Positions 35,677 to 46,974 are shown, numbered from the stretch's first letter. The stretch is 64,000 nucleotides of DNA from Botryotinia globosa (GCA_014898425.1 RCSZ01000003.1:2542001-2606000); one strand, 5' to 3'. Translations and numbers: made by a program. The notes: generated by a model not told the origin, from the sequence alone.

Positions 35677-37535
35677 CTAATGAACCATCGTCTTTCCAAT
35701 TTCACTTTTCCATCCCTTGGCCCTTTCAAACCCATTAGATTGAGTCTGAAAGTCCATCATCGCTTGATATACCTCCTCTTCTGAATTGAGGACAAAGGGG
35801 CCATATTGGACTACCTTTTGGTCGAGGGGTTGACCTGCTACTAGAACTATAGAACTCGTTAGTGTATATTCTCTCCTATGTCATAAGAGATAAGAATAAA
35901 ATATTGTAGAAGTGCGACTCGAATGAGGAGTACAACTGCTATAGATACATCTGATGATAACACTAACTCATTATCATCAACGACCCCGAGTTTTAGACAT
36001 TACAGAGTAGTATTTGCTTGAGTAGTTGCAAATACATCAGAAATGTATGCCTCAAACATAAAAGCACTTGCTTTGGAATCAACCCCACCAACTTGTCTAT
36101 CTCGGCTACAGTCTGACCCCACTCGGGTAACATTCGGCCCCTTCTTGAATATATTGACCCGCTCTTGCAAACCCTGCAACCAACCCTGCAGCACAGCAGT
36201 CTGGAAGCAATTTTTTAACGGAATATTATTTGCAAACAAGAAACTTTCTTCCATCACTCAAGTAATAACCAGCGTTTGTGGTTTAGTGGTAAAATCCATC
36301 GTTGCCATCAATCTCTTCTTTCATCAGAAGGAAGAGATACAACCTCGATGGGCCCCGGGTTCGATTCCCGGCGAACGCATTATTGTTTTGCTTTTCCAAC
36401 AACTTCAAACTGATCGATTTTTGTTCTATCATCGATGTTTTGAAGTTGTGGTGGAGTGTATTAGATGAGGTTGGCCTTCTTTTTGTTCCTGCCAATTTTG
36501 GCCGCGGAGTTTGGGAGGTTGTGAATTGAGAATGAATGAGTAACTTACTAAAATGTCCATTTTCTTTAGCAGACTCTTCGACTACTGCGTTTACTACATC
36601 TCCCTCCTGACGGAATACCACGTTGTGGAATTGTGCAATCTTAGTCTTCTCATCTCCACTTCCAAAGACCGTCTCTCCACTCAAAGTATAAGCAAAAGCA
36701 TTCCATCCAGCTGGTAATGATTGCTCAATTTTTCCTCCCGGTTTGATTTCTACGTCGAAAATCCAAACTGGTGTATAAGCTAATTCTTGTACACTATCAA
36801 CACCATGACTTTGGCCTGAAATAATCTTCACGTGTACTTTTCCATCATCGATGTCGATTTTTGGGATTTCTTTGGCCCGTAGATCACGATATCGTGGTTC
36901 ACATTTCTTGAGTTTTTCGGGTAAGTCTACCCAGAGTTGCATTCCAACATTTGCGCTGCCATCGAGATTCTGTCGTGGCATTTCCGCGTGCATTATTCCT
37001 TTTCCTGCAGTCATGAATTGAAGGTCTCCTGCTTCGATAGTTCCTGCGTTTCCTGCGAAATCTTCGTGGTCGACAGCACCTTCGAGGAGGTAGGTTATCC
37101 TGATGAGGGGGTTGGGTCAGTGGCACTTTGATACGGAGAAACGAAATAGTTGACTTACGTTTCTTGTCCTCGGTGTGGGTGATCTGGAAATCCAGCTCCG
37201 GGCTTAATGGTGAAATGGTCAAGCATAAGGAATGGTGAGAAGTTCTTTAATTGAGGTGTGCCAATTGAACGACGAACTCTCGCTCCCGCACCCTCAGCTT
37301 GCTCGCGTGCCAAGAAGGCTTTTTGAATTCCTCTTGGTGTTGTCATATTGACTACTTTGGATGTGCTAAAATATGAAGCGGATGGAAAATTGGGAAGTTG
37401 TTTTAGTGAAGGAACAGTGGTTGTGTCGTTTGCAAACAAGTTACTTATCCCTTCGATATACTCGATAATTGGATCTCGGAATATAATTGAGAATACTGCA
37501 ATTATGATTGAAAAAAATAGAAGAAGCAAATTCAT
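35677..37535 (-). CDS. Pirin-like cupin protein
   Basis: Exons complement(37159-37535, 36549-37099, 35677-35846) give 365 residues. Pirins are bicupin iron proteins; some have quercetinase activity or act as nuclear cofactors. The N-terminal cupin carries the metal-binding set: His-x-His in DHPHRGQET, then EGAVDHEDFAGNAG and GIMHAEMP with the later His and Glu. The C-terminal cupin ends GHFILVAGQPLDQKVVQYGPFV, the family signature, restored only by splicing across a 702-bp intron. Donor GTAAGT (36543-36548) and acceptor TATAG (ending 35847) are good. The first ATG adds a hydrophobic N-terminus of about 60 residues not usual in pirins; a second in-frame ATG at 37346 would give the classic start. 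The large intron holds a tRNA gene on the other strand. Confidence 0.9.
36272..36379 (+). tRNA. tRNA-Gly (anticodon GCC) with 37-nt intron
   Basis: The acceptor stem GCGTTTG pairs with CGAACGC (discriminator A). The D arm has the A box TGGTTTAGTGG and the T arm GGGTTCGATTCCC gives a good B box. The anticodon stem CATCG/CGATG encloses loop TTGCCAT, giving anticodon GCC at 36304-36306. An intron at 36308-36344 starts one base 3' of the anticodon, the canonical position. The gene lies wholly inside the last intron of pirin, antisense to it. Confidence 0.94.
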
Positions 37536-38954
37536 CTGGATGGCATGAGAGATTTATAGGATATTTGAGAGCGAATGAGAAACAAAAAGAATGTTCTTTG
37601 AGGGGATACTTAAGGATTCGAATGATACTTGACACTATTGAGCTATTGATGATGAAATGCTTATCGGGGATTGCTTATGGATTGCTGATTAAGCTGGAGA
37701 GCCTTACACCTTGTCAGACCTAAGGTAGGGCTGACCAATAATTGCTGGAGACAGTTTTAATTGTGGCTGGGGCTCTCTGTAATAGATATATATCATTGGT
37801 CAATCTCGATTGCTCAGCATTTCAATTCACTGAATCAGCTTTTACAATCACAGCCTTACCCCACCTTTTTAATAATAGGGTACAAAGCGAGAATGGGGTC
37901 ACGTGGGTGGGTTTCAATTGCCAATTTATGTGAGTGAGCCTGAAACAAAAACGTGAGTTATACAAGTCTAGCGATAATGGATGATTGACCTTAATTCTGA
38001 TTGCATGACAGGAATATCGAATGCTGCTCCCTTAAACTCATCAGGTGCGGCGGTCTACGATGGCGACCGTAGGCGGAACGGCTGTAGTTGGATATATGCC
38101 ATTATCAATAGACTCAAAAAACATAGTCAACATTAAATCATTCATAAAGCAAAAGTGGGCTTTAAACAAAAATATATTTCAGTACTCTCTGGTGTGCAGC
38201 ACGTAGGAACACTCAGCATTTGCTGCCGAGAACAAAGTAGCAGACACTTATTAAATCGAGCGCGCATCACACGCTTAGGAGAGAACCTCGCTAGCGAAAT
38301 TGCCGAGGTGTGCAAACAGCAAAAGGACTTCGACTTTTAATTTCGGGAAATCTTGGTTCCTCCCAATGATTTCATATACTGCATTAGATGGCGATAATGA
38401 TCAAGGAGCCCAGGGTAGCCATTTATACTCCATGATGGGTCATTTTCACAATCTAGTTATCGTTTGAGATTGAGCCTGGTGTGGCTTTCTCCAGTACACT
38501 GGGCCATGATGGAGTGAGTGGCTGCTGGAAGTTCCAGCTCTACTTGGAACGATGGCTGTCAATTCTTTTGTTGGAGTGTACTAGATGTAGCGCATTCTGG
38601 GATTGGTTCGGTGGATGGCTTGCAAATTACTGTAAAAATGACCATCAAGCTAGGTTTCAGAGGATGAGAAAGGCACTGAGCCACAATGTCTACTGAGAAT
38701 TTTACCTCGAAAAAATCCCTAATTTTACAACGAGATACTTCAGAGCAGTCACACAAAAGTTGGATAATAGATTTCCCTATCGAAGAATTCGTGCGAATAG
38801 ATACCCAATACTGGTATCTCAAATTCAGTACGGCAACTGATAAACTAGCTTGACCATTCCTGTGATCTTCTAGTGAAAAGCAACGCATTCTTAAAACACA
38901 AGTTTTAGCGCAATCATACCAGATGATGGCGCCATTTTCCTATCAGGAAGTTGC
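37536..38954. other. 1.4-kb intergenic region, nothing recognised
   Basis: Upstream of pirin. Short frames are present, but none has family features or plausible splice structure. A small hairpin-like CTACG/CGTAG pair lies near 38056-38074. Confidence 0.45.
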
Positions 38955-39645
38955 TCACTCCTTATCGTCCTTTTCGGTCGAGTCTCCATAAGAAATGTGT
39001 GAAGGTTCCACTCTGAAGCCTTTCTCCGCAAGCTCTTTCAAAATTTCGCACAAGCTTTCAATGATGTCTTCATCAAGAACCGCCAGATGCTTCTGTTCGT
39101 AAACTTCCTATGATGTCATACTTGGGAGTATTTCGTTCTTGTTCCGCAAGAGAGGTTCCGTTTATCCATGGTTTGGTCCATTCGAGTCGGTTTTCTACCT
39201 TGAATCTCCTTTTGATTATCTTTCCCGTCACAGTCATCTTTATTTGATTGATAATCTCCGCTACACTCATTTTGCGCTTCCATACTTTCTCCTTAATCCA
39301 ACAATTATCATAATCATATTCGAAGACCTTGCCAAAAGCTTTCTGGATTTTAACGCTTTCATTAGCCGTTTGCTTGAGCAATATCCTTTCGTGTCCCCCA
39401 ATCCAGCTAGGACACGTGGTCCAGTCTTTGGGCCACGAATCTGGGGGGTAGTCGATCAGTGGAACAATGGTTTTATAACATCTGGCAGCACGATGTAATG
39501 CTTCGACGTGCAAGAGCTTGTGATCGTCAGAGAGTTTGTACAGAGGAGTTCTTGTCTTTTCATTAGATGGACAGAACCACGCCGAGTACGAAAGTCCATT
39601 GGCTTCAGCACGAGTGCCACAACGAAAAAACTTCAAGAGAGACAT
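38955..39645 (-). CDS. Hypothetical protein, not recognised
   Basis: I do not recognise this protein. Model: complement(39199-39645, 38955-39107), 199 residues, joined by a 91-bp GTAGAA...CATAG intron that keeps the frame exactly. The sequence looks coding (rich in W, Y, K; for example TTCPSWIGGHERILLKQ, and an amphipathic Glu/Lys C-terminal helix with LDEDIIESLCEILKELAEKGF). The alternative is one uninterrupted frame from 39645 ending at 39073, with the C-terminal helix frame lost by a single-base shift. No signal peptide, membrane segment or known motif is visible. Start chosen at the first ATG of the frame; further upstream codons stay open. Confidence 0.45.
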
Positions 39646-40058
39646 CTTACTTCGCGGGATATGGATGAAGTTGGCTGTCAAGTATCGTCTTCTCGATGGT
39701 CTAGCAACCAGTGCACTAATGCCATTAGTTCTTTTCTATCCTCGAGGGCGCACTACGTACGGTATTTTTTTTTTTCAGGACAGGCTACTTGAGCCTATGC
39801 TAGAGTTTCCGTGTTCTGAATTTTTAAATCGAGTATGACCAACTTAGTGGTTAATCAGAGGCATTTCCACGCAGATCAAAAGAATATATAACAAATCTTT
39901 CCATAGTTAGGCAGGAAAACTCTTGAACTCCTATGTGTCGAGCGATGTTCGCGAATCTCGAGAATCATACCACAAGAACTATTATGACTTTGACTCACTC
40001 ATGAAGTTACTATCTGTCTTTACGTGTTGGTTGTAACATTTTGTATGTTGAAAACGTA
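39646..40058. other. Intergenic left of the foldback element
   Basis: Nothing recognised beyond a poly-T run near 39767-39776. Confidence 0.4.
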
Positions 40059-40543
40059 CACCCGATTTCATAACATGTGTTCAAAAGAAAAAGCACTTTT
40101 TCAATATCATCTAATCGAAATTCCGAAAACCAAAAAATTCAATTCAATCAATATAGTTTCAAATTGAAAAAACTTTGTATTATAATATAGATTTCAATTA
40201 AAAGAATTAATAAATAAAATCTGAATGATTTTGATTAAAAATTCATTGAATTGAAAGTGATTGAATGAAATTATAATTTTTGATATAGTTTTTAGGCTTT
40301 TGAACTTTCGAAAATTGAATTTTCATTCAATCACCTTCAATTCAATGAATTTCTAATCAAAATTATTCAGATTTTATTTATTGATTCTTTTAATTGAGAT
40401 CTATATTATAATACAAAGTTTTTTCAATTTGAAGTTATATTGATTGAATTGAAAGCAATTGAAGTATTTTTATATAGGATTTAGCAAAAAGTTGATTAGA
40501 TCAAAAAAAGTCACGTTTTGAACACACGTTATGAAATCGGGTG
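40059..40543. mobile_element. MITE/foldback element with about 240-bp inverted arms
   Basis: A 485-bp AT-rich element whose two halves are nearly complementary over their whole length. The ends read CACCCGATTTCATAAC... and its inverse, and are flanked by TA on both sides (40057-40058 and 40544-40545), as expected for Tc1/mariner-type target duplication. Internal segments such as TTGAAAAAACTTTGTATTA at left also recur inverted at right. There is no coding capacity, so it must be non-autonomous. It sits between a hypothetical gene and the 3' end of the J-like-domain gene. Confidence 0.88.
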
Positions 40544-40971
40544 TAGTCATATGGGAAACGTTTCTCTTCATACTTTAACGATTGGGTTAAAATCATGCAT
40601 TATAATGACAGACATACGAAAACGCGGCTCCGCTCACCATATCGTCAAAACAATATTCCTGAAACAGTGTCCAGAAATCAACATAATTCTTTATGCGAAA
40701 TCAAATAGACTTTAGTGCTTCCATCTTTCTCATGGCCTAGATTAGCTTTATGCCGATCCATATAAAGTTCAAATCTGAATTACCCCAACTTGAACTGAAA
40801 TCCCACCAATTCCACACTCAACTATTCCCCTCAAGTCTCCTTCATATCTGTGTATATAATATCACCAACAGAGAACAGGCCTCGTCAAGTAAGAGTGAAT
40901 TGCTTAATTTATTACATGCCTCTGTGAGAACCATTTCATACCCTTCTGCACCATAAATTTTTAGCAGAGCA
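40544..40971. other. Intergenic, nothing recognised
   Basis: 428 bp from the MITE to the end of the J-like-domain gene on the minus strand. Nothing recognised. Confidence 0.4.
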
Positions 40972-43435
40972 TCATGAATCTTTTCTGTGCTCTCTCTTAC
41001 GCTTTTTTCCTCCACTATCTCTTCTAGTTCCCTTATTTCTGCTTTGTCTCCCACTGATTTCTCCCTCCCTCTCATCCTCTAATATCTCCCCCACCTCCTT
41101 CAAATAACTCCTCTCCCCTCGATTTTCTTTCATCCTTCCTTTATCCTGTACTTTCAACTCGCTACCGCTTCCACTGCCACGTCCCTTACCCGCGCTTCTT
41201 CTTCTTTCTTTCTTCCCATCAGACTCTTTATCCTCGACCCTTCGCTTCTTCTTCGCTGGGCGTTGCTCGCTGCTTTTTGACAGCTGTGACGGAGACTCCG
41301 TGATCTTAGCATTGTTATTGATTATTGGAGGAGAACTCATCTTCAACCCAAGTTGTGTGCATGACTTCGAAGGCGAAGTGGAGTTCAAGCCATGTGCAAA
41401 TGAACTTTTCATCAAGCGAGGAGCCATGCCTAAAGGAATTCGAGGGCCAGATGGAGGAGCTCTATCTAGGCCCAAGGACCTTTGAATTTCTGCACGATGT
41501 AAAGCTGCACTTTGTGCAGCGTCTCGTTGCGTATTAAGTTGCTTTTGGAAGAAGGCCTGTTGGTGAATTTTAGGTAGTTGATGTTGAGCAGCTGGATGCT
41601 GGGTTCGAGCTTCATCCAAAGATTTGGCACTCTGCTCTGTTACTTGAGCTGAGAGTTTTGATTGGGCTTTCTTTTCTTGGGATACGCGTTGTGCTTGAGT
41701 TTCCCGCGCCTGTAATAGTTTTCTTTGCAATTTAGAAGATATGAGTGAGCAAGTCGATGATTGGGCATTTTGATCAGTAGATCTATTTTGTATTGAGACT
41801 TTACCAATGGAAAAGTCTTGAGACATTAATTCGGGAATATGGTCAGTGATGGCAGGGGTGTTTACTTTAATACGATCGCTGACCTTTTCAGTGGATGTAA
41901 TAAGGACTGAGTCATCTATCTCTGTATTTTGTTCCACTCTAGTCATCATATCAGAAGCACTAGCTCCATCATCCGAGACACCCTCCACAAAAGCATTATT
42001 CGTCTCTATGGATAGTCTTCGAAAGGAATTACCTGTAGCAGCTGACTGCAAACTAACACTCTTGCCATGAATCTCCATCTTCTCTGATACTAGAGCCAGT
42101 GAGTTGTGGACTCTTTCAAGTTCTTTGGAATCATGTTCCTTTTGCAAATGTTCGTAGAACTTATGGCTGTTATTTTGCTCATTGTATTTCTTACGAAGTT
42201 TCTCATCCTTCAGTATCATGTAAGAGATTAACTTCTGGTTCCATTCGGAGCGCACCTTGTCCATAGCATTCTGATTTTTGGCATGTCTGAGACTACGGAT
42301 ATAGTCATGAGCTAAAAACCGCTTAGTACCTTATCGCCTGTAAAAGAGTGATCGCTATCTTCTCACCGATACTTCGCAAGAGACTCCCGAGGTGATTTTT
42401 ACTAATGACTCCATTCCACGACGAGCTCTTCTTTTTATCATTAGCACCCAGATCATGATAATAGTTTGAATCATAGTTTATGTCTTTCTCCTCGACGATA
42501 ATGCCTTTGGTAACACTTTTGAAGAAATCTACGTTGTATGGTTCGGAAAGGTCATCAGGATGAGGCACTCCTATTGAACGAACTACTTCCTCGCGAAAGG
42601 CAGCGAACTGAACTTGTGCTGTGGGCTCGTCCGGTTTTTTGTCTCTTCTCTCAAAGTCTCTCAGGCGCGTCTTTCTATCATTATCGTAGCTCCACTTCCT
42701 GTCGTGGTTCGATAGTATTATGAATGCACGCTGGATGTTGATCCATTGTTGTCTTATGTCTTGTAAAGTTGTCGGTTCTTTTCCGTAAAATTTCATTTTC
42801 CCTTCATCGGACTCTGGATTATATGTCCGTCCTCGAGCTTGTCAGCAGAGTCCCCATAAAGATAGAAATTTATTGACATACTCAACTCAGAGTAGGCCTT
42901 TTTTATGTCCTCGGTGGAGGCAGATGGATCCAACGATAAAACCTCATAATAGTCAATGTCTGGATCATGGACATATCGAGCACCATGCAGATCCTCTGCG
43001 TCCATTATAATCTGTTCAGCGTATTCTTGCTTTCTCGTCTTTTTATCTGCTTCTGGCATGGGTTTCAATCCTTTCGTATTTTTGAGTTCTTCAAAGCCAA
43101 TCTTCTTAAACTCAACATCCACCTCCTTGGAAGCTTCCGCGCCCTAGTATTAACAACCAATATTAGCATGTATATTGTGTGCTTTTTATGTGACCAGTAG
43201 CTACCTTCATGTGCGCTCCAGGGTCAGATTGAGGAAAAACGCCAAATCGAGAATGAGTACCAGAGCACACAGCTTCGGCAAATCGAATGATTTTGACATA
43301 TTGCTCAAATTCGAATAACTCCTGTGCTTCGTATTGTTCAACTTGGTAGAGTTCATAGACATTTAAGCGGGGAGAGCCTTTCTTTGGCTCATGATCATTT
43401 GTATTGAGCCTGCTAAGCTGTTTACTCGATGTCAT
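40972..43435 (-). CDS. Protein with degenerate J domain, probably nuclear
   Basis: Exons complement(43205-43435, 42882-43143, 42367-42813, 40972-42311) give 759 residues. Splice sites are strong (GTATGT with branch CTGAC; GTGAGA with TACTAAG). Exons 2-3 encode a DnaJ-like fold: DYYEVLSLDPSASTEDIKKAY (helices I-II) and later AFIILSNHDRKWSYDNDR (helices III-IV). The invariant HPD loop between them is missing, so Hsp70 stimulation is doubtful. The middle is Gln-rich (QRKLLQARETQAQRV; AQHQLPKIHQQAFFQKQLN). The last 120 residues are strongly basic (KKKRRVEDKESDGKKERRR and a KKRKREHRKDS end), suggesting nuclear location. A role in chromatin or RNA processing is possible but not shown by the sequence. 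Confidence 0.75.
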
Positions 43436-43941
43436 GGTAGAAGAGAATAAAGTACAAAGTTGAAGTTCTGGCAGTATATTTTGTAAAGCATAAAGCAAGC
43501 ATAAAAGAGACGCGACAGAAAAGTCGTACCAGTATTTTCACAGTTGAATGCCGCAAAAGAGACAAGTTGATTTCAGATGTTGAGGTTATTCAAACCTTTC
43601 ACTTTGTTTACTTAAACGGTATTGAATTGTCCCATCGGCTGATCCATGTCCGAACCTCCGAAGTGATGTCTTTCGGATAAGAAGAATTATGATCGAAGGA
43701 AGGTACGACGAGAGCCTTTTTCGTTTGTTGTTTAGGAGGCCGAAAGTAGGTATTCGCGAGTTTCTTGAATGACACATGATTTTTGCCAAGGTGGATGGCT
43801 GCATAATAGAAGGGTCGAAAGAAATCCCACCACATCCATCATGATTCACCACCATGTTCTTGATTCAGTTGAAAAGGTTGGTAGAATATATATTATCTTT
43901 AAAAACTAATTCCATGACAGGCAGTTCAACTATGCTATTGC
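43436..43941. other. Intergenic, nothing recognised
   Basis: This lies between the J-like-domain gene and the downstream end of the short-chain dehydrogenase. Two minus-strand open frames (43586-43855, 43608-43835) have no features. Confidence 0.45.
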
Positions 43942-44873
43942 TCATTCGTCAACATCGCAACTATTAGAGATCTCCTCGGACTTCTTATAATTCTCCCCAT
44001 ACGCCTCGATCTTCGCCATGATTGCCTTGTAAGCATCGCTTCCAACCACTACTCGCAAAGGTGGATCTGAGAGTGTAGCCAGCTTGTACATTGCCTTCGC
44101 ACCTTTCTCTGGATCTCCAGCTTGAGTGCCGTTCCTCTTTTCCATTGCTTCCTTGGCATTTAGATGATCATACGCAGGGTTTCGTTTCTCTGGAAATTGC
44201 ATAGATCTTCCAGCCCAATCAGTTCGGAATCCACCTGGCTCAACACAAGTGAACTTGATGTTCCATTCTGGCTTCACTTCTTGACTAATACTTTCAGTAA
44301 AGCCCTCGACTGCCCATTTACTTGCACAGTAAATGCTGAAAAAGGGGACGCCTCTTTGACCTCCAATACTGGTGACTTGTTGAATGAGGCCGCCACATGG
44401 CTTTTGGTTTCGCATTACCTTCATTGCCTTTTTAGTTACGGCAAGAAGACCGAAGAAGTTTACTTCCATCTGAGTACGAGCTTGTTGCTCACTGACTTCT
44501 TCAAAGACACCGGCAAGGCCGTATCCTGCATTGTTGACGACTACATCGACGCGGCCAAACTTATCGATTGCGGATTTGAAAGAGTTCTCAATATCAGATT
44601 GACTAGTTACATCAAGTTTGAGGGCCAGAAAGTTCTGTTGCTATTAGAGAGCTCTATCGTATGTGGTAGAGATATAGTACCTTCTCACTTGTCCCCTTGA
44701 ACTTTAAAGTCTCAGGCTTACGAGCAGTTGCGACGGCAATATCTCCTCTAGGTTGAGATCAGTTAAGCATTTTTAAACCATTTCTCAAAGAGGGCTTACT
44801 TATCGAGAACCTCTTGGACGAGATGGTTTCCGAACCCGGTGGAAGTACCAGTGATGAAAAAGACTCTGGGCAT
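43942..44873 (-). CDS. Short-chain dehydrogenase/reductase (classical SDR)
   Basis: An NAD(P)-dependent oxidoreductase of unknown substrate. Exons complement(44800-44873, 44681-44747, 43942-44634) give 277 residues, normal for the classical family. Motifs: the dinucleotide-binding loop TGTSTGFG (residues about 8-15), VDVVVNNAGYG (NNAG), Ser of QQVTSIGG, and the catalytic YCASK pair (Tyr149, Lys153). ARKPETL after the second strand suggests NADP preference. The sequence is closest in style to fungal 3-oxoacyl-reductase-like or retinol-dehydrogenase-like SDRs. Its start lies 345 bp from the divergent cyclase-family gene, so shared control is possible. Confidence 0.9.
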
Positions 44874-45218
44874 GATTGTTGCAATTGAAAGAAGAGGTGT
44901 AGCTGGCTGATTATAGATTGTTTTGTCTAGAGTTCTTACTTGAGAATTATTTCAACAATGACAATCACCAAGTTTGTCAACTAGCAATGTATATACATTA
45001 GGATTGGGATTAGGGCCGGATTTAAGGGGGGGCAAACTCCAACAGAAGCATAAGTGGAAACTACGTCATGATTAATTCATCAGTCGTTGTCCAGATTCCA
45101 TGCGTCACTGTTCCCTCTATGAATTAGTTGAATACTAAAGTAGTCTTTTATGAATTGGTTGAATAGCTTATGGAACTACCTCCCTAGGTAATTAGGTATT
45201 TGGTATTGAATTTGTTCC

Positions 45219-46358
45219 ATGATTAACATCTGCTTGCTCTCAAAAAGTTGGTCTCAAGACCGCATCCACGAACCTGGATTCGGTCGCGAGGTTCCAAATC
45301 ATACGATTCGAGATCTGGCTCCATTTGGTATCAAAGCGTATGATGATGTGATATCCATCAATACGGAAAGCGGTTCTCAATGGGATGGATTTTGTTCGTC
45401 TCTCCCATTCTTTTTTTCTATCCAACATATCACATACACTGCATGTCCTTCTCCTCACCTCCACTCCACAATCCAATCCTCCAACTCAAGTTAACAAGAC
45501 TCGTAAAGGTCACTGGGCCCACCAAGCCACATCCCTCTACTATAACAACCTTCCCCACTCCGAAATCAGCTCTCCCCTCCCAGGAACCCCATGCAAAAAC
45601 GGAATCGATGCCTGGACCACTCGCGGCGGCATCGTCGGACGCGCCGTCCTAATCGACTATGTAGCCTACGCTCAGCGCCACAATATCTCCTATTCCCCGG
45701 TCACGAGACATGAAATTAGTGTTGAGATAATCGAGAAAATTGCAAAGGAACAAGGAGTCATATTCAAAGAAGCAGACATCTTGATTGTGAGGAGTGGGTT
45801 TGTGGAATGGTATGAGGAAGCGAATACTGAAGAACGTATTCGAGGTGCGAAAAATGCCCATGAGTTCGTAGGCGTGAAGGCATGTGAAGAAACAGTGGAA
45901 TGGATATGGAATCAACATTTTTCTGCCGTAGCGTGTGATACGGTTGGGTTTGAGAGTTGGCCACCAGAGGCAAATACGGAGTGGGTTTTGCATGATTGGT
46001 TGTTGGCTTTGTTGTGAGTTTATGTTATTTACTTCTTCTCTCTTTTTCCCCATCTCTTCCTTCTCAAATCAAATCACTCCCCCCTCTCGCTCTTCCTGGC
46101 CCCGAGAATACATCAGACAGTTTACTATCTTTCCATCCCTCCACCGACGTCAACATCAAACTGACTTCCCTGCCAAGCGGCTGTCCAATAGGCGAACTCT
46201 GGAATCTCGAAGAATTGGCAAAAGTATGCGCGGAGCAGAATCGATACTCTTTCTTTTTCACTAGTGCGCCGTTGAACTTTCCTGGTGGGGTAGCAAGTCC
46301 ACCAAATGCTGTTGCTATCTTCTACAGTAACCGGGCACAGATAGTTGTCGGATGCTAA
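45219..46358 (+). CDS. Cyclase-family hydrolase (kynurenine-formamidase-like), stop altered by MITE
   Basis: Exons 45219-45393, 45509-46013 and 46178-46358 give 286 residues. Sequence marks of the fungal cyclase (PF04199-type) family: SINTESGSQWDGF, HWAHQATSLYYNN, GGIVGRAVLIDYVAYA, ILIVRSGFVEWY, ACDTVGFESWPP, GCPIGELWNLEELAK and SAPLNFPGGVASPPNAVAIF. Two abnormalities. First, family members usually carry about 50 more N-terminal residues; none are found upstream of the short leader MINICLLSK, so the 5' end may be lost or mis-modelled. Second, the natural end AVAIF is followed by eleven residues encoded by the left terminus of a MITE, then TAA. Expression and activity are therefore uncertain; it may be a pseudogene in progress. 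Divergent from the SDR gene. Confidence 0.7.
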
Positions 46359-46799
46359 AATCACACCAAAACTTATATAGATTATCTATATATTTTTTGA
46401 TAATAATATAGATTTAATTAAATATATTTTCTATTTTTCTATTTATTTTCAATTAAAATTTAATAATAAAAATATGATTTATTTTTAGGATTTTTTTTGA
46501 TTATGAAATCTATATAGAAAGTTAATATAAATTAAAGGTATCGAAATTTACTAATAAAATAAGCGAAAATCAAGAACTTTTTTTTGAATTCAATTTCAAT
46601 CTTATAAATAATAATATTCTAAGATTTTAGAATTATAAAAATTATTGATTCTAAGTTTTTATTATATAATAAAAACATAATCAAAATTTTAATTAATTTT
46701 AACAGTTTTAAATATTTCTTTTTTATTTATATAAATAGAACCAAATGATTATTTTTGGTGTGATTTTAGCGTCCGACAACTATCTGTGCCCTAGTACTG
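46325..46799. mobile_element. MITE with TA target duplication inserted in a stop codon
   Basis: A 475-bp, very AT-rich element. The terminal inverted repeats start CAGTA and share the long segment GGGCACAGATAGTTGTCGGA, then GCTAAAATCACACCAAAA, about 47 bp per end with few mismatches. It is flanked by TA at 46323-46324 and 46800-46801. Removing the element and one TA joins TTC to TAG, which is the expected stop of the cyclase-family gene. No coding capacity. It is unrelated in ends to the element at 40059. Confidence 0.9.
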
Positions 46800-46974
46800 T
46801 AGGTATAAAGTCATGAGAGCGAGAAAAGTGAATTGGTTGAACATAAAGAGAGGTGGAAAGGGGGACAGAGTTGTAATTGTAGTTGGATTTCCTTCAAATC
46901 TGTTCCTGTTTCATCCTATTTAATGAACTTTTGACCAAGATATGCCTTGATCCATTTCCCCCATGAATCTGTAT

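Noticed and set aside
36000..36468. Open frames of 85 and 141 codons inside the pirin intron
   Set aside because: They overlap the tRNA-Gly or lie in the intron, with no family features; kept as intron sequence.
39508..39838. Plus-strand frames of 94 and 100 codons
   Set aside because: Antisense to the hypothetical gene at 38955-39645 and ending in simple poly-T; no features.
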